Source: Lutjanus erythropterus
Taxonomy: Eukaryota; Chordata; Actinopteri; Lutjaniformes; Lutjanidae
Reading direction: 5' to 3'
Assembly: GCA_020091685.1 (NCBI GenBank)
Contig: CM034604.1
Location: forward strand, 713,828 to 777,827
DNA: 64,000 nucleotides
The position numbers and the translations under genes were made by a program. Under the pieces are notes generated by a model, which saw nothing but the letters and a program-made list of their open reading frames with translations, was not told where the DNA came from and did no database searches. Positions 1 to 12,416 of the stretch are shown here, piece by piece (positions within the stretch are counted from its first letter, which is position 1; every line of letters starts with the position of its first letter).

Positions 1-2397
1 CAGTGTGTTAGCTGCTGATAACTGAAGGAGCTCACACTGCATTGCACAGGACAGGAGGAAAAAAGCACCCCAGACTGGCTGTGATCCAACTTCAGTCAGT
101 GAGAAAGCAGAAGGTTGTCAGAGGGTAACGAGAGAAAAGTTGACTGGATTTTTGTTGTCATGGCAATAGTTTGAAGCTGTTGGATGGAAGTGAAGCCTTT
201 AGGACCCTAGAGAACGGGGTCCTACAGCCTGTACTGTGGCAGTGATGGCTGGCATCATGCCATTTCTTTTGAGCTGTGACCTTCAGCTCTATCTCAACAC
301 TGTTATCTGGCCACAGTTTTTGCCTTATTTTTTTTTCCTGAAACCAATCACAAACATTTGGGGTGGAGCTAAGCCCAGGATGCAGTGACAGTCCTGCTGC
401 AAAATAATTTGAGGGGAACTTGTTTTGGTGGAATATTTGCAGTTTGGCATTAAAATGACTACATCACTGCAAAAGAAAAGGTAACAGCTGTTAGCTTGTT
501 TACAATCATGCTGTTAGTGTCCCAGGTGCTAATTTGCTTCCTGAAGTGTGTAAGTTGGAGGTTGTTCTTGTTTCTTGGGGTTTTTGAAAACCTGGATAGC
601 GGATGCTGTGATGCTGCTTGAAGCTAGTGACCAATAGCAGGACTTATACCCACAGTGTGCACCCCTTGAGTCAGACTAGAAGCAGTGTAATTCAGAAAAC
701 AGGTGATCATGAAGTGCTGTGTCTTCTTGGAGATGTGGTAAAATAAATCCACAATGAATACAATATTGAATGTCTTCTGTACTTCTTTTTCCATTTTACT
801 ATGTTGAAAATATTTGTTGTTGTTAGTATGTGGTTAGCTGCCCATAGGCAATCCCAGGATGCCTTGGGTTGAGTCGACCAATCACAGGCTGTGTTCCTGA
901 CTTGTGAACCCGACCTGTGTTTGACAGCATTGATCCATAGATGTATTAATAGATCAATGTGCTGATCTCAGCATGAGATTGACCCTTTAAAATAAAATTT
1001 GTGGTGATGACGGTAATGAGTTCAACCCCATGGTAGGCATCATGTGACCACGGTAATTTGGCTTTTATCACAGTTCTAGTTATTCCTTATCAAAATAACA
1101 GGTTGATGGGAAGTTGCACTCAAACTTCCATAGGACTAGTGCCACTGTCCTGCTGACTGATGTGCAGGTGACTGGATCAGCTTATCAGACTGGTAAGCAT
1201 GTTGAGCTAAATGTTTTCCTCATCAGTCTGTCCTGTCAGAGTTCACTTTCCTGTACAGTGCTGTGATCTTTGTTGGAATGCAAGCAGACCTTGTAGAGGT
1301 TGTCCTCTGGTTGCTGTCAGTGCTCACCGCCACTGAACAAAACATCTGACGAATGTATGTTGGCAGACCCTCTCTTGCACAATGCTTTTTCACTCAAATG
1401 ATGCATTAGCACAAAGGATGATGATGATCATGTGGTGATTGATGGCGTGAGAGATTTGTTAAGGATGATGATGAGCGAGATTAGTACTGTTTGTAGAGCA
1501 GTAAAGTGGGAGGGGTTATTTTAGGCATCCAGGGTTGCAAATTCTTGTCTATTTCACACATAAAAAATATTTTTTGTTGTTGTTGGCTGTTGGAGCCCTT
1601 AAAGGCTGGATGAATCACTGGTAGAGAACATGAACTGTTTTAGAAAATATCCAACCCTGTCTGCTAGCAGTGATGGGAGAAGTACTCAGACCCTTTACTA
1701 GTAAAAAAACAACAACAATAGAACAAGATAATAATAATATTCTATTACATGTGAAAGTCTTGCATTCAAAATCTTCTATGATAAAAAATCCTAAGTGTTA
1801 TCAGTAAAACATTAAGTATAAAAAGTAGAAGTACTTGTTCTGCAGTAAAATGGTGGAAATCCAGTAGCTCCCAGTTTAGGAGCTGGGCCCCACAAAAGGC
1901 TCACAAGATAAATCTTAGTGCTCATAAGATGATTAGTGGGAATAATACGCATTTACTTTCAGTTTTTGTACTTCTTGAAATATTGTCTCAATTTATAAAA
2001 TGAAACCATGTGAGGAGGGTTAGGGTTGGAGGTGGAATGTCTGTGGCCAAGGATCCTTTTTGTAAGAGGTCACAAGGTTCTGCTCAGGCAACTCACAGCA
2101 CTTGGTTGAGGTTAAGGGCAGACTGACATGTAATTTTCCACACATACCGGTTTGACTGTGTTACCACCTCCACTGCTGGTTTAACAGCAGAACAGTAATT
2201 CCCACATTCCAAGTTTGGATGTTTTATACAGAACGGCAAAGTGGGATGATGATGCAACATCCTTCAACAGGCTGCGTTTCCTCCCTCCTTCAACACATGC
2301 CCTCTTGATTGTGTGCAGCCAATCACAGGACAGTACCAACCATGTGACCATGACAATAGCCTAAACTTAACAACATGTACGATTTATGATGTAAGTC
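1..2397. other. Non-coding stretch, probably upstream intron of KCNK10
   Basis: No open frame or splice-bounded exon is recognisable here. In known KCNK10 genes the exon preceding the one at 13,327 encodes the first membrane helix with a basic-Trp-Lys start; I searched by eye for that pattern and did not see it, so this stretch is inferred to be intron or to lie upstream of the downstream exons. It contains one interspersed repeat (listed separately) and otherwise nothing identifiable. Confidence 0.5.
1670..1865 (+). repeat. Interspersed repeat relic (stepped 'agtactt' family)
   Basis: The segment has the repetitive 'agtac' / 'aaagt' / 'tactt' stepping, running from 'gtgatgggagaagtactcag' to 'gcagtaaaatgg', that characterises an abundant percomorph repeat. 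Related segments occur at 4,149-4,400 and 5,525-5,690 in this window. The assignment is from memory of the pattern; the ends are approximate and no coding potential is visible. Confidence 0.45.
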
Positions 2398-3030
2398 AGG
2401 GGCCTCATCACAGAAAATTTCCCAGTTAAGTTTCCAAGATAGGACAAATCTTAACTTAGGATCCTAACTAGAGCTGGAAACTTAATTCTTTAATTGGTAT
2501 TCCTCCTGTCAGGCCTGTATTTACGTTTAACATGTACACAAGACTGCCTGTATCCATGACAACAGCTGTCTTCACTGTCACTGGCTAGCTTGTGAATGAC
2601 CAAGAAAGACGAGTGTGCAGTTTTGGCCTTGATGGGTCAAAGGAATTAATTGTGTCTTGGAGGAGGAGAAACACCACCTTTTTGGGGATTTTGGGGAAGT
2701 TTTCTTCATGTCCATGATAAGGATTTGAATGGACACAGCACGTCGATCAAAATAAAATTGAATTGTCTTGGCTTTAATATGGTCCAAGAAATTTAAAGTA
2801 ATTTAAAGCATCACCATATGGTTTGAGTAGCCTTATAATCAAATGTTTGTTTTGTTCCCATCTTCATTGTCATTTCCGCACAGACATATCAGCAGTGCTG
2901 CTTTCATTTCAGACAGTTATGTTGAAGTTAGGACAGGGTCTATGTCATCTTAACACTGGATACTTCAGTTAGGATGCTTCTGTAACAGCTAATTTCCTAT
3001 CTTGAGGAAAGGTTTCTGTAACACCAAAAA
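2398..3030. repeat. TIR-bounded DNA element (MITE-like)
   Basis: The left end (about 2,400-2,475) and the right end (about 2,935-3,030) are imperfect inverted copies: the left reads as 'cctatcttgg...ttttctgtgatgaggcc' on the minus strand and the right as 'cctatcttgaggaaaggttt' on the plus strand, both with nearby 'ttaggat' blocks. The internal part holds a 69-codon minus-strand frame (2,578-2,787) with no recognisable domain. The ends resemble fish Harbinger-type MITEs in style, but that class call is inference. Confidence 0.4.
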
Positions 3031-4148
3031 TCCTGAATGCCACCCTTAACTGAGATGAGAGAGGATTTCAGACTCTCCCCTGGTCCTTGATCAAAGTCTC
3101 ACATGCATCATCCATCCTGATCACTTCCCTACAACCTCTGTGTGGTCCCTAACACTTCCGGGAATAGAAAGGCTGTTGCCAGTGAACATAATCCACTCAG
3201 CAATTTTTTTTTCCTGAAACATGACTGACAAAAATATTATTTAAATTTTTCTGAGACAGTGCTGAAATATCTGGCACTTTGATGAAAAGAGAAAGTAACC
3301 CATGTGTCTAATCTTCTGTGTGCTCTGCTAATGCTTAGCTGAAAGTGAGGATTACATTTTGTAGAAACCTCATAATACTCTTCGATTTTAATTTACGTTG
3401 AGATTCTAGATCAATTTTGGATGAATTCAGCAAATATGGCAGCATGCATTGTTTCTATTTGTAGCAGTAAAACATTCTTGATTAGCCACAGATCTGATTC
3501 ATACATATATGCCAACAATACATATGTAAATCCTGCTGTTTTTATTTGGTTGGTAGTGATTTGTAAATGGAATCTTCATTCAGAATAATTCAAGCATCAC
3601 AGAGCTGAACCCTGAGGGAAGAGTTTTAGTGTCATAGAGTCTAAATGGAGACATTTTTCACCCATTCTGGTGGAGACAGTAACAGCTGGAAATCTTCTGA
3701 TAGAAAATGCAAACATACATCAGCAGCTTCTGTACACAGATGTTGCTGTCAGCCCTCAGGGTCCCACCCTGGTGCAGTCTGAGCTGTGGGTCTTTGAGTA
3801 CTGCATTTTGAGTACTGCAGAGTTTCTGCTCAAGCAGAACATGAAAGTGACAGGGGACAAAGGACAGCTGATAAGCCGAGCTCAAAGAGGTGCCAGCTGC
3901 TCCACTATCTCAGCCCAGAGGTTCAGCCTTGAGACGGGGAGGCCTATGCCACAGTCAAGGATCCAGGAGCAGATGAATATCACTGCAGCGCTCTCTGTCT
4001 GTTCCAGGAGCAAGCAGGTGACAGCTTCCTCCAGCGACATTTCCAGGCCCCGCTCTCCTTTGATTTAAATGGTAGCAGAAAGGCCACTGAGCTGCCTTCA
4101 CTTTCGATTGCTGAACCTTTGCCTCCACATTTCTCTGAATCTGCACAG

Positions 4149-4400
4149 AAGTACTGATGTTTTACTTGAGTAAAGGTAGCAATACCACAGTTCACATTTA
4201 TATTTCTACTTACATTTTATTTTTATTGAAGTGAAAGTACAAAAGTACTAGAATCAAAATATAATCAGAGTACCAAAAGTAAATGTACCTATTTTGCAAC
4301 ATGGGCCATTTCAGAGTAATGTATATTATATCATTGCATTGTAATTACTCATTGATTTAGTGTTACCATGATACTGGAATTACTTATTTTGATATGATAC
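4149..4400 (+). repeat. Interspersed repeat relic (stepped 'agtactt' family)
   Basis: The stretch opens with 'actgatgttttacttgagta' and continues with 'aaagtacaaaagtact' and 'gggccatttcagagtaatgt' blocks, the order typical of an abundant percomorph repeat. It is related to 1,670-1,865. No coding capacity is visible. Confidence 0.5.
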
Positions 4401-4689
4401 CTTGAACATATCAGTATTCAGTACCACTTTTGATACCAGGAAAAAACTGACTCAACAGTGAGGGCATAACATTTTAGATTTTAATTTAAAGATAGATCTA
4501 ACAAGGTTATAACATGACAACATATATAGTGAGTGAGACAAGTGAGTGATGAGACGAAGACAGCAGGACGTGAGGCACTGCATGTGGGCACTGTAGTGGT
4601 GTGTCTCACCTCTCTGTGAGAACAGAGAACAAGAAAGTGCTCATGGTACCAGAGTATGATTACAAGCTGCAATGATTAATCAATTACTT

Positions 4690-4995
4690 AACCCTAACCC
4701 CAACTATTCTGATAAGAAATTGATCTATTTGAGTCATTTTTAAGGAAGTCGTAAGGACATTCTCTGATTTCAGCTTCTTCATTGTGAATATTTTCTGGTT
4801 TCTTTACTCCTCTCTGACAGTAAACTGAATATGTTTGAGTTGTGGACAAAACAAGACATTTGAGGACGTTATCTTGGAGTTTGGGAAACACTGATTGACA
4901 TTTTTCACCATTTTATAGACCTACTAATTGATTAATAGAGAAAATGATCAACAGATTAATCAATAATGAAAATAATATTTTGCAACTGACAAGAT
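4690..4995 (-). repeat. Copy of the 'gcagctcta' percomorph MITE family
   Basis: Read on the minus strand this matches the copies at 18,528-18,958 and 40,076-40,388: blocks for 'ccaagat..cgtcctcaaatg', 'gttttgtccacaactcaaa', 'cagtttactgtcagagagga' and 'gaaaccagaaaatattcaca' occur in order. Flanking 'attaatca' blocks mark the degenerate ends. The element is non-coding. Confidence 0.6.
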
Positions 4996-5099
4996 GGATT
5001 AATAAATCAATTCATGGAGAAAGTAACTGACAGATTGACAATGAAAATACCAAAAATGTTTTAATATTCATTATAACTTATTATTTTACATATAACTGG

Positions 5100-5192
5100 G
5101 TAGCTGGGTAGTGGAGTGGTACGAGGATTCAGTAGTTAGCACTGTCGCCTCACAGCAAGAAGTTTTCTGAGTTCAAAACCTCCAGCTGGCTT
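5100..5192 (+). repeat. tRNA-like SINE head
   Basis: The segment has 'gtagttagcactgtcgcctc' followed by 'agcaagaag' and 'gagttcaaaacc', matching the copy at 63,428-63,540. The spacing of an A-box-like segment and a B-box-like GTTCAAAAC is what a tRNA-derived SINE promoter shows. The class is inferred from these boxes only. Confidence 0.45.
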
Positions 5193-5234
5193 CAGGCGTG
5201 TGCACGCAGATCAGGTCTGAGAGGCTACAGTTGA

Positions 5235-5522
5235 CATTTAGGCTAAAAACATGGTGTAAATTGTGTCTTTTTGGGTCAAATTTTAACACTGGGATTATAC
5301 CACATGCAGTATGGAGACATTTTGTGTTTTTTTTGTGTTCTTTTTTTACATTTTAAAACTGGTCATTGTTTACTTCAATTGTACTGGATTTGGCTGCAAC
5401 GCTGTTTTCTGCTGAAGCTCCAGGAGTGTTTTGTGATCTGGAGATCTTCACCCATCCTCACATGAGCACAGGGGTGAGTAGATATTGAGTGAAATTTCAT
5501 TTTTGGGTGAACTATCGCTTTA
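5235..5522 (+). repeat. Right half of a TTAA-type foldback MITE
   Basis: This matches the right arm of the full palindromic element at 27,692-28,294: 'ggagacattttgtgtttt', 'aaaactggtcattgtt', a 'gtgttttgtgatctgg' block, then 'ggtgagtagatattgagtg' and the end 'catttttgggtgaactatcg' followed by TTAA. Only one arm is present. Confidence 0.6.
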
Positions 5523-7991
5523 ATCTAGAAAGTAACTACTAACTTAAGTTATTAAATGAGTGTAGTGGGTTAAAAACTACAGCCTTTGCCTCTCAATTGT
5601 AACATAGTATACACATAAACTAAGTAAGAATTACCTTCAAATTATACTTGACTAAATGTACTCTACTCACTTTTCACCACTTGATCACGGGGCAAAACCA
5701 ACATATGAGTCTGCATGGGTATATGTTGTGACAGAGTTTAAAGGATAGTTTATTACAACTGACCCTTCACTTAAAACCACCCTTACTGTTACTGTTGCTA
5801 AGCCTGCCAAACTTTCTATTCTGGCACTGCATTGATGCAGTTTACAGTGGCAGATTTAACATTGAAATTGGGAATGATTGTTGAAACGTGAGGTCTTTGA
5901 ATCCTTAGAGATGTAACAACAACAGCTTTTAGCTGATGACGGTGTATTTTGTTGGCTAAAATAATGACTCACAAGCAGATTTTAAGTGTATCTGGCTGGT
6001 GTAAGCTAATGCTATCTCCTTGAGTCAGCTGAGAAGTCTCACGTATAATGTTTCCATCTGACAAATTTTAAAACAAGAAACCTGTGAAAGTGTAAATGTA
6101 AAGTTAGCTAACAGCTGCATACATGATATAATGTTAATACTAACAGAGGGAGGCTAAAGCTACAGTAGCGTACATCTCAGCAAACATTGGTTGGATGATG
6201 AAATAGAGCAGGTATATCTACATTATAGATGACAGAAATACACTCATTAATGTGGGAAAATGAAGCGCAGGGACTCGATTAGTGCCGCGCACTTTCATGG
6301 ATCACCAAGAAAAACCAGTTGGACCGTGATCACTGAAGACAGTCGGGATAAGAGCTAAGCTAACCCGGCTTAGCAAGCCAGAGAGAGATGCATTGTCGTT
6401 GACCCACTTTAATTCTGCATCAGCCCACATCCTCCTCCAAATGCAGATGCAGTGGGATCTGACAAGTTTAGCTGGAGGAAAGGTTACTGCAGCTAATAAG
6501 CTAGTCTTAGTTAGCCAGACATAGTTACGTTCATTCAGCTTATATTAGAACAGATGAAAACAGTTTAATCCATTCTCCACGTGTGTTCTTGTGTTTCATG
6601 TTTTTGAGAGACAACAAAAGACGGCTTCGTCCAGACTGATGAAACACTGAGTGTTGCTCTTCTCAGAGTCTCCTGCACACCTTCAACATGGAGAGAAATG
6701 GAAAGCTTGCCAGCCCTAGTTATGATTGATGATTGATGACTGGACAGTTGCTGTTTGGAGGCATTGCTTAGCGGAGGGTCAATTGTCTCAGTTTCTCCAC
6801 CATTTACACAACACTGTACTCAACAAAGCAGTGGGTCATGTCTGAGAAACTAACAGTGTATCCAGATGAACTATAACATTTGATTTTGGATTGAAACTGA
6901 AACTGGGTTTACCTGAAATGTTGTCAGTAATTTCTCTTTGAACAGAAAACTGTATGTACACAACCACAGAGTTGTCTGTATCATACAATCAAATTGAGCG
7001 GAGAGGAGCTGCAGTCTTTATACTACAGGAGCTGGATGAATGGATGAGTCACAGGTCTGCAGGTTAATTGGAAGCAGAAGTGAGATGGATCACCACACCC
7101 AGACAAACACACAAACACAGACAATGAGAAGACAGACAGGGGACCAACAGAAGACACAGGGGAGGGGCAGCTGAAAACAGGAGTGAAGAAGATGCACTGC
7201 ATCATGACATTCAGTACCGTTCTTTGCCCTTCTTTCAGTGAGGAAATACTCCAGACTTTTAAATCTGCCCACTTCATCAAGTTGACTCATTCTCTGGTCT
7301 GGCGTCGTGACATGCAACAGCGGTTTCTTGATTGGAAATTGACTGACCAGTGAGTGCCATTGGGTGACTAATGATTAGCTAATCAGCGCCACAGGGCAGG
7401 ATTAATACTATTGTCAAGCTGTTGTCCACCTGAGTATTGAAACCAAGGAGGAGTAATAACATCAATGGTGACTGCTAAGACAAGCTAGATGCTGCAATTC
7501 AAGGCTGTGATGACAGGTAAACTAGCAGTGGTACAACCTAACCAAAGTCCACAACACATGTACTAGATTAGTGGAGATGTTGCCCCAGGCCCAGTATTTC
7601 TTCTGGTTGTCCTCATGCATGGCTAGCGTCACATTGCACAGCTCCAGCTATTCAGACACCAGCATTATCAGCTCCTCCTTGGTTGCTACTGTCTTACTCT
7701 TGCCTGCTATTTCTGTGATGCCCAAGTTAAGGACAAAAGCATGTGAGGTGGTGTGTGGGGGTGGGGGGTTGCAACATAGACCTTTTCTCTTGTAAAACAG
7801 AAGCTGCGAACATGTTGTAAAGTCCACACAAAGTACACCTCGTCAGCCCAGTCTGATCAGTTTTGCCAGTTACAGTAGAAAAACTGATGTTTTTACATGG
7901 AAAGTAAAAAATACAAAACAGAATTGTTTCTGTTTTTAAGATCTTTTAAGTCTTTATTTGTTGAATATAGTGTGAATTAGTTGTCAATATA

Positions 7992-9222
7992 CAGTATCTC
8001 ACAAAAGTGAGAACACCCCTCACATTTCTGCAAATATTTAATTATATCTTTTCATGGGACAACACTGAAGAAATGGCACTTTGATACAATGTAAAGTAGT
8101 CAGTGTACAGCTTGTATAACTGTAAATTTACTGTCCCCTCAAAATAACTCAACACACAGCCATTAATGTCTAAACCGTTGGCAACAAAAGTGAGTACACC
8201 CCTAGGTGAAAATGTCCAAATTGGGCCCAATTAGCCATTTTCCCTCCCCGGTGTCATGTGACTCGTTAGTGTTACAAGGTCTCAGGTGTGAATGGGGAGC
8301 AGGTGTGTTAAATTTGGTGTTATTGCTCTCACTCTCTCATACTGGTCACTGGAAGTTCAACATGGCACCTCATGGCAAAGAACTCTCTGAGGGTCTGAAA
8401 AAAAGAATTGTTGCTCTACATAAAGATGACCTAGGCTATAAGAAGATTGGTAACACCCTGAAACTGAGCTGCAGCATGGTGGCCAAGACCATACAGCGGT
8501 TTAACAGGACAGGTTCCACTCAGAACAGGCCTCGCCATGGTCAACCAAAGAAGTTGAGTGCACGTGCTCAGCGTCATATCCAGAGGTTCTCTTTGGAAAA
8601 TAGACGTATGAGTGCTGCCAGCATTGCTGCAGAGGTTGAAGGGGTGGGGGGTCAGCCTGTCAGTGCTCAGACCATACGCCGCACACTGCATTATATTGGT
8701 CTGCATGGCTGTCGTCCCAGAAGGAAGCCAACATGTACTGTGACATACTGAAGCTGAGTATGATCGCCTCCCTTCGGAAACTGGGCTGCAGGACAGTTTT
8801 CCAACATGATAATGACCCCCAGCACACCTCCAAGATGACCACTGCCTTGCTAAAGAAGCTGAGAGTAAAAGTGATGGACTGGCCAAGCATGTCTCCAGAC
8901 CTAAACCCTATTGAGCACCTGTGGGGCATCCTCAAATGGAAGGTGGAGGAGTGCAAGGTCTCTAACATCCACCAGCCCCGTGATGTCATCATGGAGGAGT
9001 GGAAGAAGGTTCCATTAACAACCTGTGAAGCTCTGGTGAACTCCATGCCCAAGAGGATTAAGGCAGTGCTGGAAAATAATGGTGGCCACACAAAATATTG
9101 ACACTTTGGGCCCAATTTGGACATTTTCACCTAGGGGTGTACTCACTTTTGTTGTCTCATGAAAAGATATGATTAAATATTTGCAGAAATGTGAGGGGTG
9201 TACTCACTTTTGTGAGATACTG
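7992..9222 (+). mobile_element. Tc1/mariner-like transposon, internally deleted
   Basis: The element is flanked by TA on both sides (7,990-7,991 and 9,223-9,224), the Tc1/mariner target duplication. Its ends are inverted copies starting 'cagtatctcacaaaagtgag' and ending 'cacttttgtgagatactg'. Each end carries a second inner 'acaaaagtgagtacacccct' unit, giving the IR/DR arrangement of fish Tc1-like elements. The left inverted repeat is about 230 bp but the right only about 115 bp, because the right lacks the middle part. The transposase inside is broken, so the copy is non-autonomous. Confidence 0.95.
8362..9101 (+). pseudogene. Tc1-like transposase, deleted and frameshifted
   Basis: The 5' part (ATG at 8,362, starting MAPHGKELSE) encodes the N-terminal paired-type helix-turn-helix region ('KKIGNTLKLSCSMVAKTI') and ends at a stop at 8,751. 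The 3' part (frame of 8,733-9,101) encodes the C-terminal catalytic half: 'FQHDNDPQHTSK' carries the second Asp and '[12 protein letters not shown]' the final Glu of the DDE triad. The segment with the first catalytic Asp, expected between them, is missing, and the frame changes at about 8,725-8,732. A normal Tc1 transposase is about 340 residues; this copy cannot produce an active enzyme. Confidence 0.93.
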
Positions 9223-10204
9223 TATATCATCTGTCAGACTGATCTGCATGTAAAATACCAGTGAAGGTTTAATTTATCATGGTAGCCTATCTTTGGTGTT
9301 AACCAGGGTAAAGCTGAAAGAGACCAGGGAGGGATAAAAATAACATCACAATATTTTTGTCCTGCTGTTAAAGGTAGACTCAGTAGGGTTTGTCTGAGCT
9401 GTTTGTGAACACACCAGAGAGATAGTTGACTGCTGAGTTTCAAAGACGGAAGTGTCTGCAGAAAGAGCCACCACCACACACTGACGGTGGCTCATAAGTG
9501 AAGATTGGAAGGGATTATGGTCATATGAGGCTTTACATTGTTTTTTGTTTGTTTGTTTGTTTGATTTTATTAGGAAATGTTACATATTATGACTTTAAAG
9601 ATGTATTCACTCATTATATTTGCATGACATTTTTATTTGGGTCCCCAAATAAATAAAAGACTATGGAGGAAATTCTACAAATTTATATCTGCAGTACACC
9701 TTTTATAAAGCATTTAAAATGTGTGTATAGTTTTACTGATGAGAGGAAAAAACAAGAGCCTGTTAATTTCATCTAAATACATTTATTTTGTCTCACAGGC
9801 TAAAATGTGTTGTTTTCCTGATAAGAGGAAATGAAATGTTAACTCAGTCTAAATGCATTTATTTATCATTTATACCGTTTGAACATTTGTATATATTTTC
9901 AATAAAGCATCTATATAAGGTGATTAAGAAATGGCAGTAAAAAGTATCAGGAAAGTTCATCTTTGCACAAATGAACTCTTTCCAGAATTTATTGATAAGG
10001 CTTATTGTGAATTGGGTTGCAATGGTTTGTCATTTTTAAAAAAAGTGGGTCCCCAGGGAAACACAGAGGATGTCAGGCACATTGGCTCACATACAATTTA
10101 ACATGAAGTTGATCTGAGAGTAACATCATGCTCATTTGCTTGGAGGACAAACTAAAGCCTTTATGAGTATTATACATACACAGAGATATTAAGTGCTTAT
10201 TTTT

Positions 10205-10345
10205 AGGGCTGCAGTAAGTTTCAAAGTCAATTAATTGGTTGGTTATTTTCTCGATTAATCAATTAATTGTTGTTTGCATGTAAAATGTCTCAAAATTGTG
10301 AAAAGGTGATCAGCGTTTCCAAAAGTCCAAGATGACATCAAAAGA
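10205..10345 (+). repeat. Partial copy of the 'gcagctcta' MITE family
   Basis: It begins 'gggctgcagtaagtttcaa', passes through 'tctcgattaatcaattaatt' and 'aaaagtccaagatgacatc' and then stops. This is the left third of the family seen in full at 18,528-18,958. Confidence 0.55.
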
Positions 10346-10469
10346 GGCAAAGAGGCAAAAGTCCACAGACTCTTAAGACTCTGGTAAAAGTAGAGGTGTT
10401 GATTCAACTTGTTTACTGCAGTAAAAGTGAACACGTAAAGGCTCTGAAATGTACAAAAGTAAAATGTAG

Positions 10470-10680
10470 CAGTCTTATATGTTATTTTTGCATCTTTTTT
10501 GTCTTCTACATTTTTTTCGTCTTGTCACATCTTTTTATGTTATATCTTTAATGTTGTTTTTTGTCTTGCTATGACTTTTTTGTGTTTTTTCATCGTATTA
10601 CATCTTTTTCATCTCATGTCTCTTTTGTCTTACTACATCTTATACGTTGTTTGTCTTGTGGTTTTTTTTTTACTTCCCAC
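10470..10680 (+). repeat. Degenerate pyrimidine-rich tandem repeat
   Basis: Loosely repeated units of the type 'catctttttt-gtcttg' run for about 200 bp and are strongly T-biased on this strand. The open frame across it (10,499-10,879) is a by-product of the low-complexity sequence, with Phe/Leu/Ser-rich translation and no domain. Confidence 0.55.
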
Positions 10681-12395
10681 CTCTGACAACAGTGAACCAA
10701 GCATGAGGGCTAGTGGCTACTTAAGATGTACCAGTGAAGTGTTCACCAAACCTGCTAGCACCAAACACTGCAGAACAGTCAGGAGTTACTTGGAGAGCTC
10801 AATATTATATTATATTATTATATCTGAACTGGTATTATTATATCTGAACTGGTATGTGGTGAAACACTGCTCTAAATAAATGCATCTCTGTGCAAAGATG
10901 GAAATACAATAAAGTTATACCCTCATCCCTGCCCTCCCTCTGCTTTATATTACACTCAACAGTGAATTAATTTGATTTTAACATGAAGCAGTAGGGTGAT
11001 TTTACTAGTAGTGGAAGTCAAACAAAATGCAGAAGTCTGTGGCAAATCTACAAGTGTGTAACAAAGTGACGCTTTCGCTCTGAGTTTGTATCTCTCTGCA
11101 TCAGTCGTGACCTTGTGTGTTTGTCCTTCAGCCGGCCACGCTATCCATCTCACCCTGAGTGTGGCTCATTACACTGAGACTCCATCTGCCAGGATGGACA
11201 CTTGCAGGGCAGACTGGCACTGAGTGTGACTCCTGCTCCTGATGTCTGCCCTGTCTCTGCCCTCTCTCCCTGCTCTTCAGCCGGGCTCACTCACTGCACA
11301 GACGCACACACCACAGAGAAGCAGCCGCTGTTATGTAACAGGATGAGCGGTCTGATGGATTGAAGAAGTTTGGAATTTTCTCTTTGCAGTCCCCTGAGAG
11401 GTGTTACTGTCGCCCAGCCAAAGTAATGTTGTCACATGGTCGATTCAATGAATCTAAATCATGTTGCTCTGCTCACATATTGAACAGTAACACTTCATTC
11501 ACAATGACATGGAGGACTGGTGGAGTGTTAACATGTCTCTAAAGCTTGATTTAAACATATTGAAGCTGAACTTGCTTCAACAATGATGATTGTTTGAGCA
11601 GGAGAATTATTCCATAGATATCATATTTAAGCTTTGCTCAGCACAACCAAAATGTAGTGAACGCAGCTATTTATTGTTAGGGTTGTAGGGTAGGCTCCTG
11701 TTTACAGGTCTCCTCTTTGCTTCTGGTCTTGTGAGACCACCACTTACAAACCACACAGTTGTGAATGAGCTAATAATAATTATGAGGCACACTGATTTTA
11801 ATACTGTTGTGTTGTCCAACCTTTGGGGCCACAGTGGCTAATTTGTTTCTGTGTTCCAGTATGTGTGTGCAATAGTTAACACTATCCACAACTACACAAC
11901 AGCAGTATCAACACCAACAGTAGCATGAGCAGCAAACAGAGCATTTGATGATATTTAGGAGTGAAAACTGTCTGCTCAGACCCTGCAGACACTGAAGAGT
12001 GGACATTCAGTCAGACAGAATCCTCACTAACCATGTAGAGACGATTCTGGTGAAGTACCACGAGGTAATAAGACGTCATTACTGCGGTGGTGTCTCCCTA
12101 CAGTATGAGTGCAAATGAATGATACTTTTACACTTACTTTTTATGGAATGTTACTTTTGATAGTAGTGAAAAACCAGTGCAGTTCAGCTGCTCCAAGAGT
12201 TGTGTCAAACAAAAAAAAAAACTGAATGCAAAATATACAATCCTTTACTTGATGAAGAGAGCTGAGAGCAGAGACTACAGAGGTTCACTGAGTGTACAGA
12301 GGACCACCATGTGTCAGAGTGGATCAAAAACAGACAGAACAGAAAGGAACTTTGATCATGAAAATTTTGAATACCTGATGAAAAATGTGAATTCT

Positions 12396-12416
12396 TATAT
12401 ATATATATATATATAT
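12396..12416. repeat. (AT)n microsatellite
   Basis: A short run of about ten AT dinucleotides in non-coding DNA. Confidence 0.8.

Larger units (their letters stand above)
3031..7989. other. Non-coding stretch with scattered repeats
   Basis: No supported gene. The stretch contains four repeat relics listed separately (4,149; 4,690; 5,100; 5,235). Open frames such as 3,670-4,068 (+) and 3,933-4,157 (+) have no recognised domain, no convincing splice context and overlap frames on the opposite strand, so they are not called as genes. The 'agtactt'-type repeat also recurs in weak form at about 5,525-5,690. Confidence 0.5.

Noticed and set aside
3670-4068. 132-codon plus-strand open frame as a gene
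   Set aside because: No domain recognised, no splice or promoter context, and comparable frames exist on the opposite strand at the same place.
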